From: G965230615 sp965230615
GTDB taxonomy: Bacteria > Pseudomonadota > Gammaproteobacteria > HTCC5015
Direction of reading: 5' to 3'
Length of the DNA stretch: 64,000 nt
NCBI GenBank assembly: GCA_965230615.1
Contig: OZ246012.1
Location: 2,542,001 to 2,606,000 of the forward strand
This document shows positions 15,903 to 24,030 of the stretch, piece by piece (position 1 is the first letter of the stretch; every line of letters starts with the position of its first letter). Both the position numbers and the translations under genes were made by a program. The notes beneath the pieces are model-generated. The model was given only the letters and a program-made list of their open reading frames with translations. It ran no database searches and had not been told where the DNA came from.

Positions 15903-18413
15903 ATGGATAAAAACCCCTTTGTTCTGGTCGGCCTGGCCAGCCTGCTTATCCTCACAGGCTGCAGTAGCAGCAGCAATGATTCTACTGACAGCAGCAGCAG
16001 TGGTACCGTTCAAGCATTTTCCTTACCAAGCACGATGAGCATTGTCACAGCAGCGGAAGATAGCAGCTCCTCAGTTGCCATCGCCTCAGCAGGCAAAAGG
16101 CGATTTACTATCAAAGCATTTAATGACCCGGATACTGACTTTAGTACAGACCCCGTCAACACTTATGTTTATGACGCCTCCATGCAATCGCTCAATACAG
16201 TGAATATGATTTTATGCCTGGTATCGCAAACCGGTGCCAGCGAGATGCTAAACCAAGGTGACTATATTGCCTTGGTCAATGAAGACCTTTGTGAACAAGG
16301 TCAAAACCAAAGCAGCGCCGGACAAACCGGGCAGTCCAGTGGCGGCCAAGCCACTCAATATAACGCCTGGACCGTTAATTCGTCGCGCAACTCAGAGGAT
16401 GCACCGCAAATCGTCCGCGTCTGGGTACCCGGCGATGAACCTGACCCTGCCTCACCGGATGGCGCATTGGATGCTCAAACGATTCTTGTTGAAATAACCC
16501 AGACAGCCGGCCCAACAGCCAACAACCCCTTTGGCGAATTTACCATGAATTTCAGAGGTGTTGTTGATAGCGGTGTACTCGGTGGCCCATCAGGTACCGA
16601 GGTAGAAACCATGCGTGGCACCTTGCAGGCCATTACGACCGCCGGCGGCCTACCTCAATTCCGCTTTATTAATCTGGGTGGTGACTCTCTAGAGAATACC
16701 AGCGGCTTAGATTTCCAGTTTGAAGAAGCTGTTAGCGTGGTTCTCAACGATGCCGAGGGCAATAGTGGCCGTGCACTAGCCCGTGATTCAGCAACATTCG
16801 ATGATGGCTCCGGCGCACAAACCTCCTCGCAAACCTATGCGGTTGATTTAAACACCAGTCATTTATTCAGAGGCCGTGACACTGACGGCGATAATATTGC
16901 CGATGAGCAACAATGCTTATCCCGCACCAGTTTCGACACCAATGTGTGGCGTTACAACCTGTATCATCGCGATGATGGCAGCTTTAATGATGTCAGCGTT
17001 GTTGAAGGTGAGCGTGTGGCTGTCAACAATGGTTTCCCTTTTGAATACGATAGCGATAATGATGGCAGCGATGATGCCTACGGCTATGTTGGCTACTGGG
17101 GCCTATGGACCGAGACCGGCATGCTAAGCGATGGCAGCACTATTAATAAGTTTGACTTTGTCACAGGCAATAGTACCCCTATGACAGTTAACCTCGCGCC
17201 GGGCAAAATGATCCGCCGCACAACCAACAATGAAGCACTCAGCGGCTTACAAGGCGATGAGTTTTTCTATTGGGACCAGCATCCAACACTAAATATCTTT
17301 GCGCAATTTATTATTAGCGTGGACAGCAGCAATGATTTCAATATTACCGGTGTTGCCACCTGGGGCGAAAGCGGTCCGCAAGTCTCAACAACCATAGACC
17401 ATGATGATAACCCCGGCACTAGCGAAGTTAACGTTGCTGCCACCTTGTCTTTTAGTGATGGCGATAATCTATGGTTATGGTCTGAAGCCCTAGGCGGCAA
17501 TATTGTGTATGTGCATGATAGTTCTGTCGCAGCCAATAACCGTCAGGTTACATTCTTTGGTGAAGACTTTGTTAATCCCAATGACGCCATTTTCAATAGC
17601 GGTCCGGTTACTTTATTCTGCTATGATCAATGTGTACAAGGAGGCCTGACACAGTCTGATGTGGATAGCGCGGTTAGCCTGGATGATCTTTTTCACACTT
17701 ACAGTGGCACGCCTTTCCAGTACACACTCACAGCCAGCAATGGCAAAGTGACACTTACCGACAACACCAATGCAGGCGCGGCTGTCGACGCCACGAATCT
17801 AGACTTAAGCGCGCTTGGTTTTGATTGGGGCATTAACACTGGCGAAATGGTGACCGCTACAATTGCTACACCCAGCGAGCCTTGGCGCGTATTTGAAGAA
17901 GACACAACCTACCGCTGGGAAACTGGCCCGAATGACTATAATAGACAGGTCACCGTTAGCGATAGCCAAAATGTTGTTAGCACATTCGACCCCCCACTGC
18001 GATTTACTTATACACATAGCACCGCCAATGATGCGAACAGTGATAGCTCACAAGACGGCAAGAAATTCCTGTTAGAGTACAATGGCCCCGGCGGCCTGCA
18101 CGGCTTCCCATGGGTTCTAGATCCTAACAATGGGCGCTGGCATGCGGCCGTCACCCTTGCCGACGGCGCTAACCTTACCGATGGCACCAATAACTTCGTG
18201 GTAAAAGGTATTGAGAAAGAACAATCCATGCAAGCTGTATCGGCTTCGGCCTGCTCAACGCTGGATGTCGGCGCGGTATTCTCCGACAGCAATCTACAGC
18301 TCCTAACATTGTCTGATATCGGCAATGTCAGTATCACCTTAGCAGGCAAGCCAAATGTCACAGCTGCACCTGCGGTGATCGAAGGCGAGCTACAAAATAC
18401 CGCTGACGAATAA
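15903..18413 (+). CDS. Large lipoprotein with Asp-rich calcium-type loops
   Basis: 836 residues from the ATG at 15903, which has AAGGAG about ten bases upstream; the frame stays open 25 codons earlier but lacks a signal there. The signal peptide ends in the lipobox LTGC, followed by a Ser-rich linker (SSSSNDSTDSSSS). The rest is Asp/Asn/Gly/Thr-rich and probably beta-structured. DTDGDNIAD and DSDNDGSDD resemble the DxDxDG calcium loops of thrombospondin type-3 repeats. I do not recognise the family. The gene stands alone and ends in a strong terminator. Likely outer-membrane or surface protein. Confidence 0.8.
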   Translation: MDKNPFVLVGLASLLILTGCSSSSNDSTDSSSSGTVQAFSLPSTMSIVTAAEDSSSSVAIASAGKRRFTIKAFNDPDTDFSTDPVNTYVYDASMQSLNTVNMILCLVSQTGASEMLNQGDYIALVNEDLCEQGQNQSSAGQTGQSSGGQATQYNAWTVNSSRNSEDAPQIVRVWVPGDEPDPASPDGALDAQTILVEITQTAGPTANNPFGEFTMNFRGVVDSGVLGGPSGTEVETMRGTLQAITTAGGLPQFRFINLGGDSLENTSGLDFQFEEAVSVVLNDAEGNSGRALARDSATFDDGSGAQTSSQTYAVDLNTSHLFRGRDTDGDNIADEQQCLSRTSFDTNVWRYNLYHRDDGSFNDVSVVEGERVAVNNGFPFEYDSDNDGSDDAYGYVGYWGLWTETGMLSDGSTINKFDFVTGNSTPMTVNLAPGKMIRRTTNNEALSGLQGDEFFYWDQHPTLNIFAQFIISVDSSNDFNITGVATWGESGPQVSTTIDHDDNPGTSEVNVAATLSFSDGDNLWLWSEALGGNIVYVHDSSVAANNRQVTFFGEDFVNPNDAIFNSGPVTLFCYDQCVQGGLTQSDVDSAVSLDDLFHTYSGTPFQYTLTASNGKVTLTDNTNAGAAVDATNLDLSALGFDWGINTGEMVTATIATPSEPWRVFEEDTTYRWETGPNDYNRQVTVSDSQNVVSTFDPPLRFTYTHSTANDANSDSSQDGKKFLLEYNGPGGLHGFPWVLDPNNGRWHAAVTLADGANLTDGTNNFVVKGIEKEQSMQAVSASACSTLDVGAVFSDSNLQLLTLSDIGNVSITLAGKPNVTAAPAVIEGELQNTADE

Positions 18414-18447
18414 GTCCTAGCGTTTTCCAACGTCTAAGGCAAAACTT

Positions 18448-18476
18448 AAAGCCTCGCTTAACAGCGAGGCTTTTTT
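18448..18476 (+). terminator. Rho-independent terminator after the large lipoprotein gene
   Basis: Seven-base GC-rich stem (GCCTCGC / GCGAGGC) with a six-base loop, extended by AAA/TTT pairs and followed by six T. It lies about 35 bases after the stop codon. Confidence 0.9.
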
Positions 18477-18601
18477 CATCAGAGATATTTATTTATACTC
18501 ACTAAATAAAACTCATTAAGCCCAGCCCATTAAACTTGGTATCGCTGCTTGCCGTTATATACTTATACAATGTGATTAATACTTAAAACAAAGAATAAGC
18601 A

Positions 18602-19351
18602 ATGCCCACACTTCGTCGCTTTTATCGCATACTCCGTATCACGCTACATGTTGTGTATGGCTATTTCTTGCTTTTGCTTTTTGTTGGCGCCAACCCTGAT
18701 CAACGTAGTGCACGCGACTGGCGAATTATCAACCATTGGATGCGCGGTATTTGTCAGATACTGGGTTTGCGCATTCATGTACACGGCGAAGCTGTGACAG
18801 GTCCAGCATTGTTTGTCTGCAACCACATCTCCTGGCATGATATTGTTGTCTTACAATCCATCATGCCTACAGGTTTTATTGCTAAACATGAAATCCGTCA
18901 TTGGCCTATTATTGGCTGGATGGCTTATCGTGGTAATACATTGTTTATCAAACGCGGCACACGCAATGCTATACACGCTATCACCCATGCGATGAGCAAA
19001 CGCTTTAGAGCTCAGCAAAGCATGTTGCTATTCCCAGAAGGCACAACCAGCACAGGTGAATCAATACTACCTTTTCGCAGTCGCTTATACGTCCCGGCTA
19101 TTGAAACCCAGACACCGATTCAAACACTTGGCATTTATTACGATAGTGACAACAGCAACTGCAAAGAGCTGGCTTATGTTGAAGATGCCACATTGATTGC
19201 ACACGCCTGGCGGTTAATGGCTATACCCAACATTGATGTATATGTACATTTTCACCCTGAAGTGACCGCCACCAATAAGCAGGACCGGCGTGAACTGGGC
19301 AAGCTCACACATGCACAAGTCACCACATTATTAACGCCATACCTACCATAA
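18602..19351 (+). CDS. 1-acyl-sn-glycerol-3-phosphate acyltransferase (PlsC family)
   Basis: 249 residues. It transfers an acyl group to lysophosphatidic acid or a related acceptor at the inner membrane. The catalytic NHISWHD (H-x4-D) and the phosphate-binding FPEGTTSTG are both intact. An N-terminal hydrophobic segment (LHVVYGYFLLLLFVGA) anchors it. The gene has no close partner: a terminator lies before it and the PEP-CTERM gene after it. It may be the housekeeping PlsC or a paralogue, which cannot be decided here. Confidence 0.9.
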   Translation: MPTLRRFYRILRITLHVVYGYFLLLLFVGANPDQRSARDWRIINHWMRGICQILGLRIHVHGEAVTGPALFVCNHISWHDIVVLQSIMPTGFIAKHEIRHWPIIGWMAYRGNTLFIKRGTRNAIHAITHAMSKRFRAQQSMLLFPEGTTSTGESILPFRSRLYVPAIETQTPIQTLGIYYDSDNSNCKELAYVEDATLIAHAWRLMAIPNIDVYVHFHPEVTATNKQDRRELGKLTHAQVTTLLTPYLP

Positions 19352-19601
19352 ACTGACTACTGCCTTCATGGCCGCAACGTCAAAAAGGTCCAAGTCGACC
19401 CTTTTGGCATCGATATCACCCCTGCTAGCAAAGCTTATTCTGAATGACTCAACAAACTCGGCAACAGCTTCGTAAGTTGCCTTGACCAAACCCACCAGCG
19501 CGTAAACTTTGCCGACACCTTTGTCGGCCTTATTTACAACAAGTATATGTACTAGTTCACACTTTTTTATAATTCCTTTCTTTTTCAATAAGTTATAAAT
19601 A
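19352..19601. other. Gap between plsC-like gene and sigma-54 promoter, with a dyad
   Basis: About 250 bases. An inverted repeat GCCGAC-6-GTCGGC lies at 19511-19528, followed by CTTATTT. It could be a weak terminator for the acyltransferase gene, or an activator-binding dyad about 75-90 bases upstream of the sigma-54 promoter. A minus-strand open frame covers the region but starts only at a TTG without a ribosome binding site. Confidence 0.4.
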
Positions 19602-19617
19602 TGGTACGTATATTGCC
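19602..19617 (+). promoter_or_regulatory. Sigma-54 (-24/-12) promoter of the PEP-CTERM gene
   Basis: TGGTACG-TATA-TTGC differs from the TGGCACG-N4-TTGC consensus at a single base (a T for C at the fourth position) and has the invariant GG and GC exactly ten bases apart. Transcription would start near 19628, leaving a leader of about 37 bases with GAGG seven bases before the ATG at 19665. PEP-CTERM genes in other bacteria are controlled by the PrsK-PrsR system through sigma-54, from memory. Confidence 0.65.
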
Positions 19618-19664
19618 TTATTAGGCTTACCTTAGGCTATTTTTAAAATTTATGAGGCATATAT

Positions 19665-20294
19665 ATGAAACATCTGATGAAATCTCTAATGTTGGTCGCT
19701 GGCTTTACCCTAGCAGGCACCGCGTTAGCGACACCGATTAAGGCAACTTACACGGTACAAAGCACTTCTTACATTAATTGTGGGGATGCTCCTCATGGCT
19801 TATGGACAGCACGCTTATTAGACGGTGACTGCGCCAATTACTTCGATATTGACACAGGCACACGTTTCACTGAGTACACTGATGGAACAGCATCATTAAT
19901 CGGTTCAGCAACCAACCAATTTGGTATTACTGCGACTATCGAGTTGTATTTGAGTGACTTCGCTGAAGTTGCTGAATACAAACAAGAAGGTGGCGCTGAT
20001 TATGATCCGGCCACTGACTCACCAGATATCGATTTTTATCAAGCCATCAATGGCATTATTACTATTGAAGATATCGCTTACGAGATTTCTTTATACCGTT
20101 ATAACTTCCAATACGGTTGGGGCGCTAACGCTAAAACTAATGAGTTTGGCGCGGCTGCATGGATCGCTGCAGACGGTTATACCGCTTCTTCACATTGGGA
20201 TTTGAACTTGGTATTCGTACCAGAGCCAACAACTGTTGCACTATTAGGTTTAGGTCTATTAGGCCTGGGTCTATCACAACGCAAAAGATCTTAA
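19665..20294 (+). CDS. PEP-CTERM sorting domain protein
   Basis: 209 residues: an N-terminal signal peptide (KSLMLVAGFTLAGTALA), a mature part without known catalytic motifs, and a C-terminal VPEP motif followed by a hydrophobic Leu/Gly-rich helix and the basic tail SQRKRS. This is the sorting signal recognised by exosortase, which releases the protein to the surface or exopolysaccharide matrix. No exosortase or EPS gene is in the window, so the machinery must be elsewhere. It is a single-gene unit between a sigma-54 promoter and a terminator. The role may be biofilm or floc matrix; this is inference from the family. Confidence 0.9.
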   Translation: MKHLMKSLMLVAGFTLAGTALATPIKATYTVQSTSYINCGDAPHGLWTARLLDGDCANYFDIDTGTRFTEYTDGTASLIGSATNQFGITATIELYLSDFAEVAEYKQEGGADYDPATDSPDIDFYQAINGIITIEDIAYEISLYRYNFQYGWGANAKTNEFGAAAWIAADGYTASSHWDLNLVFVPEPTTVALLGLGLLGLGLSQRKRS

Positions 20295-20332
20295 TAGCTA
20301 GTATATATTTAGAATAACTCTCTAAGTCGTTT

Positions 20333-20362
20333 AAACCCCGCAGCTTATGCGGGGTTTTTTTA
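20333..20362 (+). terminator. Rho-independent terminator after the PEP-CTERM gene
   Basis: Ten-base stem AAACCCCGCA / TGCGGGGTTT with a five-base loop and a T-run, 38 bases after the stop codon. It also separates this unit from the convergent OlsF-like gene. Confidence 0.92.
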
Positions 20363-20391
20363 TGCTTTACAAAAAGTGACTCAGAGAGTGC

Positions 20392-22032
20392 TTAACGTCC
20401 TAGATAACGGGTACGCTTTTTCACTTTCATCTTATTAATATCAACCCAAACTAGCCCATCGACACAGTAGGAAAATGCTGGATCCACACTAAAATCTAAG
20501 AAGCGCACCCCACCAGGCTCGCCCAGTTCACTGTACTGCTTGTATAATGTTGGTACTTTCACATCAAGATAAGCTAAATAAGCTTTTAAGCGTTTAAAAT
20601 CATTGTGGTAGTTATCAGTAAACTGAAATTGGTTTTTATCGCTGGCCTCAAAAATGTAAGGCTGTCTAGCAGTCGCTAAGTTTTCCTGGTCACCAAAGTA
20701 ATAATCATAAAAGCACACTAATGCATCTTTTGCGGCTTTTGGATAGCTATTACTGATACTTACCGGGCCATAAAGATAGTCAACCTCAGGCCTGCTTGCC
20801 AAATAAGCACCAATGCCATACCAAAGATATTCCAGACTGCGCTTACCCCAATACTTGGGCTGAACAAAACTACGGCCTAACTCTACTGCTTTTGATAATT
20901 TATTTTGTAGCGCAGCATTAAGCCTGAAAAGCGCATTGCAATAAAGCCCTTCTACTCCTTGACGGGATAGAATATCAGCTGGCTCACCGATACGATACGC
21001 CCCAACAATTTCCATATTACTTTCACTCCATAATACCAACTGACGGTAATATCGATCATAGCGATCTAAATCCACTCTCTCGCCAGTACCCTCACCTACA
21101 TACCGAAAAGTGTATTCTCGCAACCGGCCTATTTCTTTCATAACCAAAGAGTCCGGCTGATAGTCAAACAGATAAACCAGCTGACCATCACCTGTTTCGC
21201 CTAAGCGAGTTGACGCCTGCAATTCTTCGCGTAAACGCGCCGGGTGTTGTGGGTGTACTATCGCTTTTTGCGTCTGAAAGAAGCCAGGCCTACCTTTAGC
21301 AACACTATAAAGGTGGCGTTTGAGTAAATGACATTGCTTATGCAACGCTTTGCGCTCTTTGTTTAAGGCATTAATGGGAATGATCTGGCCAACATGGATA
21401 TGCAAATTACGAGCACGCTGAGCACGCCACAAGCTAGGACGCACTAACGGCCTTTTGGCATACTGGATTTTAATATGCACTGGCAATAAAGGTGCGCAGG
21501 TATTCAGTGCCAAACGAAGGAAACGGTGATTCCATTTCCCTTCTTTAGGTTTGGCTGGTACACCTCGACTCAGCACTTTACCTGGAAATAAAATCAGCAG
21601 CTCCTCATCTGCTAAAGCCGCAAAAATCGCTTTTACCGCAGCCTTACGTTGCGCCCAAGATTTACCTTTGGTATCGATCACCAAACCACGCAATGATGAA
21701 CAGCTTTGCAAAGTGTCCAATGATACCAGCTTAACATCAGGCCTTATTTCACTGACAAAACGCAATAAGGCTAAGGCATTGAGCGAACCCAGCGGATTGT
21801 TAGCCACTAAAATGGCTCTGCCAGTTGCAGGAATATTGATTCGGCTATGTTGAGAAGAGAAATAGCTGATATTATGCTGGCTTAACTCAGCATCAATATA
21901 GTCCAGCCCACCCAGTATACTAGGGATATTCGGGATACCTGAATCAGGAAAAGACTGTAAAGCAGCTGCATCACTGGCCTGCAGATAATGCAAGGTCGCA
22001 CTATCTGACTGCGTATCAGGTATACTATGCAT
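20392..22032 (-). CDS. Two-domain acyltransferase, OlsF-like (PlsC-like + GNAT N-acyltransferase)
   Basis: 546 residues. The C-terminal half (about 265-540) matches the OlsB/hemolysin-type N-acyltransferase fold: GETGDGQLVYLFDYQ, VGAYRIG, ELGRSFVQPKYWGKRSLEYLWYG and YLYGPVSISNSYP. The N-terminal half resembles a lysophospholipid acyltransferase of the NHPxGGxDG type, but here the motif reads ANNPLGSLNAL: both the catalytic His and Asp positions are Asn. FPGKVLSRG replaces the usual FPAGEVSR. OlsF proteins make ornithine lipids with these two domains in this order, so the first step may remain active and the second may be lost or altered. Single gene with no obvious partner. Confidence 0.78.
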   Translation of the reverse strand: MHSIPDTQSDSATLHYLQASDAAALQSFPDSGIPNIPSILGGLDYIDAELSQHNISYFSSQHSRINIPATGRAILVANNPLGSLNALALLRFVSEIRPDVKLVSLDTLQSCSSLRGLVIDTKGKSWAQRKAAVKAIFAALADEELLILFPGKVLSRGVPAKPKEGKWNHRFLRLALNTCAPLLPVHIKIQYAKRPLVRPSLWRAQRARNLHIHVGQIIPINALNKERKALHKQCHLLKRHLYSVAKGRPGFFQTQKAIVHPQHPARLREELQASTRLGETGDGQLVYLFDYQPDSLVMKEIGRLREYTFRYVGEGTGERVDLDRYDRYYRQLVLWSESNMEIVGAYRIGEPADILSRQGVEGLYCNALFRLNAALQNKLSKAVELGRSFVQPKYWGKRSLEYLWYGIGAYLASRPEVDYLYGPVSISNSYPKAAKDALVCFYDYYFGDQENLATARQPYIFEASDKNQFQFTDNYHNDFKRLKAYLAYLDVKVPTLYKQYSELGEPGGVRFLDFSVDPAFSYCVDGLVWVDINKMKVKKRTRYLGR

Positions 22033-22209
22033 GTGTTAGATCGCCCATATTCTCATTTTCGTTGTGAATTTAATGCATTTTTGTGACATCAGAGTTAACT
22101 TACTTGATATCAATACTACAGCCGTAACAAAACCTTCATAAAAAATTCATTTTGATAACACGCAGGCAATTTAACGTGCCGCACCTTAACAACTGAAACT
22201 TTTATCCCA

Positions 22210-23001
22210 ATGTCAGATGAATCAGCGAAAAAGCAGGTGCGCTCAATCTGGGTATCAGATACGCATCTAGGTTCTAAGGGCTGCAAAGCAGAATTTCTCG
22301 TCGACTTTCTTAAACACCATCAGTGCGAAACGCTCTATCTAGTCGGCGACATTATCGATGGCTGGCGTATGCAAAAATCGGTTTATTGGCCTCAGGCACA
22401 CAGCAATGTTATTCGCCGTATCCTGACTCTGTCCAAGCGTGGCACCCGGGTTGTTTATGTCACAGGCAATCATGATGAGTTTTTACGCAAATACAGTGAC
22501 AGTACTTTTGGCAATATTGAACTGGTCGATCGCGCGATTCATAAAACGCCAACGGGGAAAGAGTATTTAGTTATTCATGGAGACGAGTTCGATATTGTTG
22601 TTCGTTACCATAAATGGATTGCAATATTAGGCGATGTAGCCTATAACTTATTACTAGCCCTAAACCGGTGGTACAACAATATTCGCCTGAAGTTAGGCTA
22701 TGGCTATTGGTCACTGTCGGCTTATATAAAGCAGCGCGTAAAGCAAGCAGTAAGCTTTATTGGTGGTTATGAACAGGCTCTGGCTGATGAGTGCAAACGC
22801 AGTGGCTTTGATGGTGTTATTTGCGGCCATATTCATCATGCTGAAATTCGAGAGATTGATGGCGTTATGTACCATAATTGTGGCGACTGGGTTGAGTCTT
22901 GCACAGCGCTTATTGAACATGCCAGTGGTGATATTGAGCTAGTTGACTGGATTGAACACGTAAAAACAACTCAAAGCATAAAGCACGCGATCGCTTCATG
23001 A
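22210..23001 (+). CDS. Metallophosphoesterase, LpxH-like (UDP-diacylglucosamine diphosphatase family)
   Basis: 263 residues. Calcineurin-type metal ligands are complete: SDTHLG, GDIIDGW, GNHDE, HGDEFD and GHIHHAE. The overall pattern fits the LpxH-like branch that hydrolyses UDP-2,3-diacylglucosamine or related lipid substrates, but this subfamily is often found beside glycosyltransferases rather than acting as the essential LpxH. It overlaps the GT4 gene by four bases (ATGA), so the two products probably act in one glycolipid pathway at the inner membrane. Confidence 0.85.
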   Translation: MSDESAKKQVRSIWVSDTHLGSKGCKAEFLVDFLKHHQCETLYLVGDIIDGWRMQKSVYWPQAHSNVIRRILTLSKRGTRVVYVTGNHDEFLRKYSDSTFGNIELVDRAIHKTPTGKEYLVIHGDEFDIVVRYHKWIAILGDVAYNLLLALNRWYNNIRLKLGYGYWSLSAYIKQRVKQAVSFIGGYEQALADECKRSGFDGVICGHIHHAEIREIDGVMYHNCGDWVESCTALIEHASGDIELVDWIEHVKTTQSIKHAIAS

Positions 23002-24002
23002 AACTATTGTTGATTACTGACGCCTGGGAACCACAAACCAACGGCGTTGTGACCACTTATAAAAATGTAATTAGCCAACTGGAAGCACTTGGCATGGAAA
23101 TACAAGTGGTTCACCCTGGCTTGTTTGTCAATATCCCCTGCCCTGGCTATAAAGAAATTGATTTAGCACTAAGCCATACTTTTTCACTGGGTAACATTAT
23201 TCGGGAAAGCCAGGCAGACTTTATCCATATCGCTGTAGAAGGCCCATTGGGTCTGGCTGCCAGACGCTATCTGAAAAAGCATAAACTTAATTTCACGACC
23301 TCTTTTCACACACGTTTTCCTGAGTATGTTAATAAGCGCCTGCCTTTTATCCCTGTCAAACTGGGATACAAGTTTATGCATTGGTTTCATAGTGCCAGCA
23401 GCAATATTCTTGTAACAACGCCGAGCATGGAAAAAGACCTGGCACAGTACGGCTTTGATAATATGACCGTTTGGGGCCGCGGCGTAAATACCGAATTATT
23501 CAAGCCTAACGGCAAAATCGAAAATAACACTCAAGACCCTGTATTTCTCTATGTTGGTCGCGTTGCAGTAGAAAAGAATATTGAAGCATTTGTGAAACTG
23601 CCACTACCCGGCAAAAAAGTAATTGTTGGCGATGGCCCGAGCCGTGCCGGCTTAGAAAAAAAATACCCTGACACACAATTTGTCGGCTATAAATACGGCG
23701 AAGAACTCGCTGCTGCCTTTGCGGCAGCCGATGTTTTTGTCTTTCCGTCCAAGACAGATACCTTTGGTTTGGTGATGCTGGAAGCTATGGCTTGTGGCAC
23801 ACCGGTAGCGGCTTACCCAGTACCAGGCCCTATAGATGTCGTGAAGCCTGAGATAACAGGTGTATTGAGCGAAAGCCTGGAAGAAGCAGCATTAAAAGCT
23901 TTACACTTAAGACGCAATGACTGCCGTGAGTATGCACTGACTCGTAGCTGGCGCGCCTGTGCTGAAGTCATGCAAAACGCTCTCGTTAAGAAATCACTTT
24001 AA
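22998..24002 (+). CDS. GT4-family glycosyltransferase
   Basis: 334 residues. Two Rossmann-like domains: the N-terminal one begins LLITDAWEPQTNGVVTTYKN, the glycine-rich acceptor loop of GT4 enzymes. The C-terminal one has YVGRVAVEKNIEAF and the nucleotide-sugar motif FPSKTDTFGLVMLEAMACG with its E-x7-E relatives. It resembles alpha-mannosyl/glucosyl transferases that modify diacylglycerol or phosphatidylinositol. Coupled to the metallophosphoesterase gene by a four-base overlap. The acceptor is unknown. Confidence 0.87.
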   Translation: MKLLLITDAWEPQTNGVVTTYKNVISQLEALGMEIQVVHPGLFVNIPCPGYKEIDLALSHTFSLGNIIRESQADFIHIAVEGPLGLAARRYLKKHKLNFTTSFHTRFPEYVNKRLPFIPVKLGYKFMHWFHSASSNILVTTPSMEKDLAQYGFDNMTVWGRGVNTELFKPNGKIENNTQDPVFLYVGRVAVEKNIEAFVKLPLPGKKVIVGDGPSRAGLEKKYPDTQFVGYKYGEELAAAFAAADVFVFPSKTDTFGLVMLEAMACGTPVAAYPVPGPIDVVKPEITGVLSESLEEAALKALHLRRNDCREYALTRSWRACAEVMQNALVKKSL

Positions 24003-24030
24003 AAAATACCTGTTGGCAACATTCAGTCTA

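Noticed and set aside
19343..19588. Minus-strand open frame of 81 codons between the acyltransferase and PEP-CTERM genes
   Set aside because: Only a TTG start without ribosome binding site, overlap with the acyltransferase 3' end, and no family resemblance. It also runs through a dyad and stops at the sigma-54 promoter region.
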